From assembly GCF_004827385.1 (NCBI RefSeq), contig NZ_SRXN01000002.1, positions 310,001 to 374,000 on the forward strand: a DNA stretch of 64,000 nucleotides, read 5' to 3'. Within the stretch, counting starts at the first letter, position 1. Each line of letters starts with the position of its first letter. A program made the position numbers and the translations under genes. Under the pieces are notes generated by a model that did no database searches, was not told where the DNA came from, and worked only from the letters and a program-made list of their open reading frames with translations. This document shows, one piece after another, positions 58,091 through 64,000 of the stretch. The stretch comes from Ensifer sp. MPMI2T. GTDB taxonomy: Bacteria; Pseudomonadota; Alphaproteobacteria; Rhizobiales; Rhizobiaceae.

Positions 58091-61000
58091 TCAGGCCTTT
58101 CCATATCCGCCGCCGGTCGGCGTCACGACGGTGAAGGCCTCACCGGATTCCAGAACCGTGTGGGCGCAACCCGGCAGTTCCTCGATACGGCCGTCATTGC
58201 GCCGAACGCTGTTGCGGCCGAGTTCGCCGAGCTCCCCGCCCTTCAATCCGAAGGGTGCAACACGGCGGTGGCCGGAAAGGATGGCAAAATCCAGCCGTTC
58301 GCGGGCCCGAATGGTGCGCTTGGTGCCATTGCCAGCCGTCCATTTTCCGCGGCCTCCGGAACCTTCGCGAATGTGGAAGTCCTCCAGCACCACCGGGAAC
58401 CGCGTTTCGAGAATTTCCGGGTCGGTGAGCCGTGAATTGGTCATGTGGGTGTGGACCGCGTCGGCGCCGTTATAGCCGGGACCCGCCGGGGCGCCAGAGC
58501 AGATCGTTTCGTAATACTGGTAGTTCGCATTGCCGAAGGTCAGGTTGTTCATCGTCCCTTGCGCGGCGGCCTGCGCCTCGACGGCGCCGAACAGGCAATT
58601 GGTCACCGCCTGGCTGACCTCGACATTGCCCGCGACAACAGCCGCCGGATAACGTGGCGTCAGCATCGTGCCTTCCGGGATAATGATGCGGATCGGGCGC
58701 AAACAGCCGGCATTCATCGGAATATCGGCCTCGACCAGCACCCGGAAGACATAAAGCACCGCGGCGCGCGTCACCGGCGCCGGCGCGTTGAAATTGTCGG
58801 AACGCTGCGCGGAAGTGCCGGTGAAATCGACCGTCGCCTCGCGCCTTTCGCGATCGACGGAGATCTTCACGACGATCCGGCAACCCTGGTCCATCTCGTA
58901 GGAGAATTCGCCGTCGCGCAACTGGTCGAGCACGCGGCGCACGCTTTCCGCGGCATTGTCCTGGACGTGGCCCATATAGGCCTCGACCACGTCCTCGCCG
59001 AATTGCGCGATCATCTTCTTCAGTTCCGCGACACCCTTCTCGTTGGCAGCGACCTGCGCCTTCAGGTCGTTGACGTTCTGGAGGATGTTGCGCACCGGAT
59101 AGCGCGCGCCGCTCAGAAGCTTCTCCAGTTCCTCCTCTGAGAAGCGGCCGCGGTCGATGAGCTTGAAGTTGTCTATGTAGACGCCTTCCTCCTCGATATT
59201 GGTCGCAAGCGGCGACATCGATCCCGGCGAGATGCCACCGATATCCGCATGATGGCCGCGGCTCGCAACCCAGAAGCGGATTTCGCGGCCGGCATCGTCG
59301 AAGACCGGTGTGCAGACGGTCAGGTCCGGCAGGTGCGTGCCGCCGTTATAGGGCGCATTGATCAGGAACACGTCGCCCGGATGGATGACCGGGTTTTCGC
59401 GGATCGCGGTCGCGACGGAGGCATCCATCGATCCCAGATGCACCGGCATGTGTGGCGCATTGGCGACGAGATTGCCGTTGTTGTCGAAGACCGCGCACGA
59501 GAAATCGAGCCGCTCCTTGATGTTGACCGAATAGGCGGTGTTTTGCAGCGTGACGCCCATCTGTTCGGCGATCGACATGAACAGGTTGTTGAAGATCTCC
59601 AACATCACCGGATCGGCCTTGGTGCCGATGGCGGTGCGTTCCGGCAGCGGCTTGATCCGTGTAAGCACGATGTGGTCCTTTGCCGTGAGCTCCGCCTGCC
59701 AGCCGTCTTCCACGACGATCGTCTGGTTCGGTTCGATGACGATCGCCGGCCCCGCAAGCTTCTGTCCGGGCTTTATCTCGGAGCGCAGCGCCACCGGCGC
59801 GTCGTGGAACTGGCCCTGCGAATAGAAGCGGGTTCGCCGGCTTCGATCGGGTGTGCCCGAGGCGACGGCAAGGCCGTCCGCCTCCATCTGCGCCGCACCC
59901 CCGCCGACGGTTTCGACCTCGACCGCGTCGATCGTCAGCGCCTTGTCTTCGGCGATGAAGCCGAAGCGGCGCTTGTGCATGAGTTCGAACTCCCCGCGCA
60001 ATCGCGCGGCATCGTCGCATTCCGGAAAACGTGCCTCGACGGCGAGCGCGGTGTCCGTGCCGGCGTAGCGGATATGGGCGCGCAGGTGGCTGCTGACGAG
60101 ATGCGGCGCGATGCCCTGCGCGTCGAGTTCGGCAAGGCACTCGCGCTGCAGGTCATTACCAAGCTCTACGAGCGCCGGCGGCGCGTCCTGGTCGAGCCCG
60201 ACACCAAGCGCCTTCTGACGCGTGGCGCGGATGTCCGCGAGCCCCATGCCATAGGCCGAGAGCAGGCCGGACATCGGATGGACGAGAATGTTCTTCATGC
60301 CAAGCGCATCCGCCACCAGGCAGGCGTGCTGGCCGCCGGCGCCGCCGAAGCAGCTCAGCGCATAGCGCGTCACGTCGTAGCCGCGCTGGACGGAAATCTT
60401 CTTGATCGCCTCGACCATGTTTGCAACGGCAATGCGGATGAAGCCGTCGGCGACCTCTTCCGCGCTCCGCCCGTCGCCGATCTCGTTTGCCAGCGCCGCA
60501 AAGCGCGTCCGCACGGTCTCGACATCGAGGCGCTCGTTCTGCTCCGGCCCGAACAGCGCCGGAAAGAATTCGGGCATCAGCTTGCCGAGCATGACATTGG
60601 CGTCTGTGACAGCAAGCGGCCCGCCATTGCGGTAGCAGGCCGGGCCTGGATTGGCGCCGGCGGAATCCGGCCCGACGCGAAAGCGCTCGCCGTCGAAATG
60701 CAGGATCGAGCCGCCGCCGGCGGCGACCGTATGGATCAGCATCATCGGCGCGCGCACGCGCACGCCGGCGACCTCTGTCTCGAAGGCCCGCTCGTATTCG
60801 CCGTCGAAATGAGCGACGTCGGTCGAGGTTCCGCCCATGTCGAAACCGATGATGCGATCGAATCCCGCCGCCTCTCCCGTCTTCGCAAGACCGACGACGC
60901 CGCCGGCCGGTCCGGAAAGGATCGCGTCCTTGCCCTGGAACATGTCCGCCGCCGTCAGGCCGCCGGACGACATCATGAACATGATGCGTGCCCCGGAGCG

Positions 61001-61705
61001 CTTGACGTCGAGTTCGTCGGAGACCTGCGCAACGTAGCGGCCGAGCACCGGCGAAAGATAGGCGTCGATGACGGTGGTATCGCCGCGGCCGACATATTTG
61101 ACGAGCGGCGAGACCTCGTGGCTGACCGAGACCTGCTCGAAACCCATCGCACGAGCGAGCCGCGCCACCATCGCCTCGTGCTCGGGATATTTGTAGGCGT
61201 GCATGAAGACGATGGCGATCGCCAGATAGCCGTTCGCCTTCAGGTCTTCGAGTGCACGCCGCGCTTCATCCTCGCTTAAGGGTCGCTCGATCGTGCCATC
61301 GGCAAGCACGCGCTCGTCGAGTTCGACGATATCCTGGTAGAGCGCTTCCGGCTTGATGATTTCGGTCGCAAAAATCTTCTTGCGCTCCTGATAGCCGATC
61401 CTGAGTGCGTCGCGGAAACCGCGCGTGGTGATCAGCGCCAGCCGCTCGCCCTTGCGCTCGAGAAGCGCGTTGGTGGCGACGGTCGTTCCCATCCGCACCT
61501 CGCCGATCAGGCCGGCCGGTATCGCTTCGCCCACTGGAAGCCTGAGAAGCTGCCGGATGCCGTGCACCGCCGCATCGCGGTAAGCCTCGGGATTTTCGGA
61601 AAGAACCTTGAGCGCATGGAGCGCGCCCTTAGGGTCGCGGCCGATGACGTCGGTGAAGGTGCCGCCGCGATCCACCCAGAAATCCCAGGTCCCGGTTCCG
61701 CTCAT
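58091..61705 (-). CDS. Hydantoinase/5-oxoprolinase, HyuA-HyuB fusion
   Basis: 1204 residues. HyuA half (1 to about 690): actin-like ATPase motifs [11 protein letters not shown] and [17 protein letters not shown], plus [20 protein letters not shown]. HyuB half (about 700-1204): [40 protein letters not shown] and [15 protein letters not shown] single-chain arrangement as in eukaryotic and many bacterial ATP-dependent 5-oxoprolinases, which open 5-oxoproline to glutamate; other lactams or hydantoins are possible. ATG 61705 has GGGAG 6 bases upstream. Convergent with the LysR gene. Confidence 0.9.
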   Translation of the reverse strand: MSGTGTWDFWVDRGGTFTDVIGRDPKGALHALKVLSENPEAYRDAAVHGIRQLLRLPVGEAIPAGLIGEVRMGTTVATNALLERKGERLALITTRGFRDALRIGYQERKKIFATEIIKPEALYQDIVELDERVLADGTIERPLSEDEARRALEDLKANGYLAIAIVFMHAYKYPEHEAMVARLARAMGFEQVSVSHEVSPLVKYVGRGDTTVIDAYLSPVLGRYVAQVSDELDVKRSGARIMFMMSSGGLTAADMFQGKDAILSGPAGGVVGLAKTGEAAGFDRIIGFDMGGTSTDVAHFDGEYERAFETEVAGVRVRAPMMLIHTVAAGGGSILHFDGERFRVGPDSAGANPGPACYRNGGPLAVTDANVMLGKLMPEFFPALFGPEQNERLDVETVRTRFAALANEIGDGRSAEEVADGFIRIAVANMVEAIKKISVQRGYDVTRYALSCFGGAGGQHACLVADALGMKNILVHPMSGLLSAYGMGLADIRATRQKALGVGLDQDAPPALVELGNDLQRECLAELDAQGIAPHLVSSHLRAHIRYAGTDTALAVEARFPECDDAARLRGEFELMHKRRFGFIAEDKALTIDAVEVETVGGGAAQMEADGLAVASGTPDRSRRTRFYSQGQFHDAPVALRSEIKPGQKLAGPAIVIEPNQTIVVEDGWQAELTAKDHIVLTRIKPLPERTAIGTKADPVMLEIFNNLFMSIAEQMGVTLQNTAYSVNIKERLDFSCAVFDNNGNLVANAPHMPVHLGSMDASVATAIRENPVIHPGDVFLINAPYNGGTHLPDLTVCTPVFDDAGREIRFWVASRGHHADIGGISPGSMSPLATNIEEEGVYIDNFKLIDRGRFSEEELEKLLSGARYPVRNILQNVNDLKAQVAANEKGVAELKKMIAQFGEDVVEAYMGHVQDNAAESVRRVLDQLRDGEFSYEMDQGCRIVVKISVDRERREATVDFTGTSAQRSDNFNAPAPVTRAAVLYVFRVLVEADIPMNAGCLRPIRIIIPEGTMLTPRYPAAVVAGNVEVSQAVTNCLFGAVEAQAAAQGTMNNLTFGNANYQYYETICSGAPAGPGYNGADAVHTHMTNSRLTDPEILETRFPVVLEDFHIREGSGGRGKWTAGNGTKRTIRARERLDFAILSGHRRVAPFGLKGGELGELGRNSVRRNDGRIEELPGCAHTVLESGEAFTVVTPTGGGYGKA

Positions 61706-61737
61706 CTTCACTCCCTTCACTTGTCGTATTCGCTTCT

Positions 61738-61790
61738 ACAGCGCCGCGCGTCTCATCAGACGCGCAAAGGACGCTGGAGCACTCTGAAGT
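61738..61790. repeat. Rhizobial palindromic repeat (truncated)
   Basis: ACAGCGCCGCGCGTCTCATC then AGACGCGCAAAGGACGCT keeps the left-hand GCGCGTCT/AGACGCGC hairpin of the family; after GAGCACTCTGAA it diverges, so the second palindrome is missing. Located upstream of the hydantoinase gene. Confidence 0.65.
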
Positions 61791-62096
61791 GCTCACTGAA
61801 AGCGGATAAGGTGCTCAAGATCAATCCGAAATCGTCGCGGGCACTTGCGACGCGACGGGAAGACACCTACGCCTGTCGGAAGACCTTCCGCAAATCCTCT
61901 GCGTTTCGCCCAAGGACAGCATGACCCTCATTTGGAAGATTTCGGCGACGATGCTGACCGCCGGTGAACCGTCTATGCCGGTTTTCCCGCCGCACATTTG
62001 AAGCGCGACGACGTTTTAACAGGGGAGTTACGAAGAGACGAAATAATATAGAAGTTTACTAAAATATATCATAATATAATTCCCCGTTCACCCGAT

Positions 62097-62139
62097 GAAC
62101 TGAAGAGGCCCCGATAAAAGATCGGAGCCTCTTCAGTTC
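62097..62139. terminator. Long hairpin, 19-bp arms
   Basis: GAACTGAAGAGGCCCCGAT (62097-62115), loop AAAAG, then ATCGGAGCCTCTTCAGTTC (62121-62139): 18 of 19 positions pair. It sits in AT-rich DNA with no T-run on either strand. It could be a terminator, the body of a small RNA, or a protein-binding palindrome; no gene ends beside it. Confidence 0.5.
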
Positions 62140-62403
62140 AACGGAGATCATGAAGGCGACGCAATAAAGCACCGACACGGCAATAATTCTTCATAACATT
62201 CTCTCGGCAGGGGAACTACAAGGGAAATGCTTGAAGATGTGCCCGCGCAATTAGGAGATTACACAATTGTCCCGACAAGGCAATCAAAAATAAGCGATGA
62301 CTAATAAGTCATACTAAAGTCGAATTCAAAGCGCGCTCGCCTGCTCGTGCACGATCGTCCGCAGGGGGCCCGCATCGCCCTGGGCGAGCGATGTTCACCG
62401 ACG

Positions 62404-62505
62404 ACAGCGCCACGCGTCTTTTCAGACGCGCAAGGGACGCGGCAGCGTTCTTGAATTGCTGGGTGTTTTTATCCTCAAATCGGCTACGATTTAAGGGAAC
62501 GCAGT
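62404..62505. repeat. Rhizobial palindromic repeat (full-length copy)
   Basis: Left hairpin ACGCGTCTTTTCAGACGCGC, junction TTCTTGAATTGCTG, and right palindrome with CAAATCGGCTACGATTTAAG and ACGCAGTGG. About 102 bases, the most complete copy in the window. It ends 20 bases before the channel gene and spuriously extends that reading frame upstream. Confidence 0.75.
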
Positions 62506-62525
62506 GGACCCACCGAGGAGGCCTC

Positions 62526-62966
62526 GTGATATTTCGGCTTTCTATTGCCTGTGGCCTGATCGCGATAACAGTCGCCATCCAGGCTATATTCATGTCCGCC
62601 GGACTGCATGTCTTGCGCCAGATGGACGAGAGGCGAAAATTTTTCGCGTATCGCCACCCGACCGTAGTGACGGTCGCCTGGGTAATTTACCTGATATTTC
62701 CGATTATAATCGATGTCTGCCTGTGGGCCGCGTTCTATTATTTCGCGAATGCTTTGCCGTCCTTAGAAGAATCCTTTTATTTCTCGACCGTTACGTTCAC
62801 TACGGTTGGATACGGCGACATTGTTCTTAGCCGGGATTGGCGTCAGGTTGCGACGTTCGAGGCAGTCAATGGCTGGATCATCTTTGGCTGGGCGACGGCG
62901 CTGATGATGGCAGTGATCCAGCGCCTCTATTTTCGCGCGCCCGAACTTGGCCAGCCCCACGACTAA
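62526..62966 (+). CDS. Small two-pore-domain-type potassium channel protein
   Basis: 146 residues. Three hydrophobic segments (about 4-26, 46-72 and 112-135) with the potassium selectivity filter in FSTVTFTTVGYGDIV (TTVGYGD, residues 92-98) between the last two, as in the Ion_trans_2 family. GTG 62526 is the start because GAGGAG lies 7 bases upstream; a longer frame from 62391 would translate the repeat element. It has no C-terminal RCK/TrkA-N domain, so gating is not through that route. Likely inner membrane. Confidence 0.82.
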   Translation: MIFRLSIACGLIAITVAIQAIFMSAGLHVLRQMDERRKFFAYRHPTVVTVAWVIYLIFPIIIDVCLWAAFYYFANALPSLEESFYFSTVTFTTVGYGDIVLSRDWRQVATFEAVNGWIIFGWATALMMAVIQRLYFRAPELGQPHD

Positions 62967-63068
62967 TGCATGTCGCCCAAAAGTGTGCAGCGGTTTTGGG
63001 ACAACGACATGCATAAACGAAGACCTAAAGCGCGTCGCATGCGTCCGATTGAACGAGACGCGCTTTAG
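62966..63068. repeat. Rhizobial compound palindromic repeat, second type
   Basis: Two adjacent hairpins: ATGCATGTCG/CGACATGCAT with inner CCCAAAA/TTTTGGG (62966-63014), then CTAAAGCGCGTC/GACGCGCTTTAG (63025-63036 and 63057-63068). This unit is a frequent rhizobial intergenic sequence. It begins at the channel stop codon and may end both convergent transcripts. Confidence 0.7.
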
Positions 63069-63113
63069 ATCCGCGCTGAACCGGCGACATGGTCGCGCGG
63101 GTTCCGCCTCTCA

Positions 63114-64000
63114 TCACGACGGCGCCGCGGGCGGCAGCAGAAACAGCGTCATTCCGAATATGGCATAGGTCGCCAGCGCCATGACACCCATGTACCAGGC
63201 CGCGCGCCCGCCGTTGGAAAGGAGCGTGGCGGCCATCGTCGCGACCAGCATCATCGCGACCGCGCCCGGCCAGAACTGCAGGGACATCGGTTCGGGACCG
63301 ACAAAGTAGCTGACGAGCACCAGCACCGGGGCGACAAAAAGCGCGATCTGCGCGGCGCTGCCGAGCGCAATGCCAACGCTGAGATCGAGGCGATTGGCCC
63401 GCGCGGCGGAGAAGGCCGTCGTCATCTCCGCCGCGCCGCCCACCAGGGCGACGATGATGAAGCCGACGAAGGCAGGCGTCATCCCTAGATGTTCCGCGGC
63501 GATCTGCACCGAACCGACGAAAATCTCGCTGACGAGAGCGACCAGGAGCGTAACGGCAACGAGCACGACGACGCCGACAGAAAGTGGCCAGGGTTTCTGA
63601 TCTTCGTCGGCGTGACCGACGCTGGCAAAGAGCTCCCGGTGTGTCCTCAGCGAAAACAGCATGCCCAGGCCGTAAACGGCGATTAGAAGTATCGCCAATC
63701 CCAGGCTCAGCTTCTGGGAGAAGGCGGCGGCTGGAGCCCGATCCACTTCGCTGATCACGGAGGGAACCAGAATGGCAATCGTCGCCAGGAACAACAGGCA
63801 AGCCTGGAAGCGTGCGTTCACCCTGTTGAATTCCTGCAGGTGATGCTTGAAGCCGCCGAAGAGGAAGGCGCCGCCCAACATGAAGAGCGTGTTGGTGACG
63901 ATCGCGCCGGCAAGCGAAGCCTTGACCAGCAGATATTGGCCCGCCTGCAGGGCCGCGAGCGAAATCACGAGCTCGGTCAGGTTGCCGAGGGTGGCGTTAA
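63114..64000 (-). CDS. Calcium/cation-proton antiporter, CaCA family (partial, 5' end outside window)
   Basis: Last 295 codons; the frame is still open at the window edge (NATLGNLTELVISLAALQAG is the conserved first alpha-repeat of the Cax/ChaA family). The second alpha repeat is FVGFIIVALVGGAAEMTTAF (Glu in the ion site). Eight or so helices are visible, separated by an acidic loop. It exports Ca2+ or another cation in exchange for protons at the inner membrane. Convergent with the channel gene. Confidence 0.9.
   Translation of the reverse strand, partial: NATLGNLTELVISLAALQAGQYLLVKASLAGAIVTNTLFMLGGAFLFGGFKHHLQEFNRVNARFQACLLFLATIAILVPSVISEVDRAPAAAFSQKLSLGLAILLIAVYGLGMLFSLRTHRELFASVGHADEDQKPWPLSVGVVVLVAVTLLVALVSEIFVGSVQIAAEHLGMTPAFVGFIIVALVGGAAEMTTAFSAARANRLDLSVGIALGSAAQIALFVAPVLVLVSYFVGPEPMSLQFWPGAVAMMLVATMAATLLSNGGRAAWYMGVMALATYAIFGMTLFLLPPAAPS

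Larger units (their letters stand above)
61706..62525. other. Long intergenic island with repeats, AT-rich core and hairpin
   Basis: 820 bases without a supported gene. Order: truncated palindromic repeat (61738), moderately GC-rich filler, an AT-rich core (about 62030-62340), a long hairpin (62097-62139), a small palindrome ATGACT-aata-AGTCAT (62297-62312) and a full repeat (62404). Composition differs sharply from neighbouring genes. Confidence 0.6.

Noticed and set aside
59249-61279. A 676-codon open frame opposite the hydantoinase gene
   Set aside because: Same antisense shadow effect; no ribosome site, no recognisable motif, and the opposite strand carries a full-length known enzyme.
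62391-62525. N-terminal extension of the channel protein
   Set aside because: It would translate a non-coding repeat; the GTG at 62526 has a good ribosome site and starts directly with a membrane helix.

Overview
The window reads as a GC-rich alphaproteobacterial replicon from a Sinorhizobium/Ensifer-type rhizobium. Three things point there: the gene content and order of the alpha-galactoside (agp) and lactose (lac) operons, copies of several short palindromic intergenic repeats of the rhizobial mosaic type, and a chromid-like mix of sugar transport, catabolism and regulatory genes. In S. meliloti 1021, as I recall it, thi/agp/lac lie on pSymB while fdo/sel lie on pSymA. Here both blocks lie within 64 kb, so this is probably another species or a rearranged replicon (inference).

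Layout. 1-1545: end of the thiamine operon (thiS-thiG-thiE). 1579-3511: a small hypothetical frame with no normal start, and a class III nucleotide cyclase. 3743-14059: alpha-galactoside system, with two GH4 alpha-galactosidases (agaL1, agaL2), an oligopeptide-type ABC transporter (agpABCD) and the divergent AraC-type activator agpT. 14207-15706: FAD/Rieske oxidoreductase. 15922-23495: lactose system, with a LacI-type regulator, binding protein, two permeases, GH2 beta-galactosidase and ATPase; an identical 13-bp palindromic site precedes both the regulator and the binding-protein gene. 23500-29087: accessory region with a frameshifted aldehyde-dehydrogenase remnant, a possible small membrane protein, an HPP-CBS membrane protein, DUF2934, VOC, GFA, a winged-helix/TPR regulator and DUF1127. 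29174-36957: SDR and Gfo/Idh oxidoreductases, a LacI regulator and a complete ribose-type ABC transporter, probably one catabolic operon. 37155-38402: family 2 glycosyltransferase.

38650-43636 is a hexuronate module (uxuB, uxaC, GntR regulator, uxuA). 43650-55405 is a self-contained selenocysteine/formate dehydrogenase island: fdoG (internal UGA read as selenocysteine, with a SECIS-like hairpin), fdoH, fdoI, fdhE, selA, a Sel1-repeat gene, selB and selC (tRNA-Sec), all on the minus strand, with selD on the plus strand upstream of fdoG. The open frame of selB has no stop before selC and reads in frame through the whole tRNA gene. 55450-58040: a PPOX-fold flavoprotein, a glutathione S-transferase and a divergent LysR regulator. 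58091-61705: a fused hydantoinase/oxoprolinase. 61706-62525: an AT-rich intergenic island with a 19-bp-arm hairpin and repeats. 62526-64000: a small potassium-channel-like protein and a cation/proton antiporter running off the window.

Working together: three binding-protein-dependent sugar importers each sit with their hydrolases or dehydrogenases and their own regulator. Each has a strong hairpin just downstream of the binding-protein gene, suggesting mRNA stabilisation or partial termination so that the binding protein is made in excess. Most genes within operons overlap by ATGA or GTGA, indicating translational coupling.
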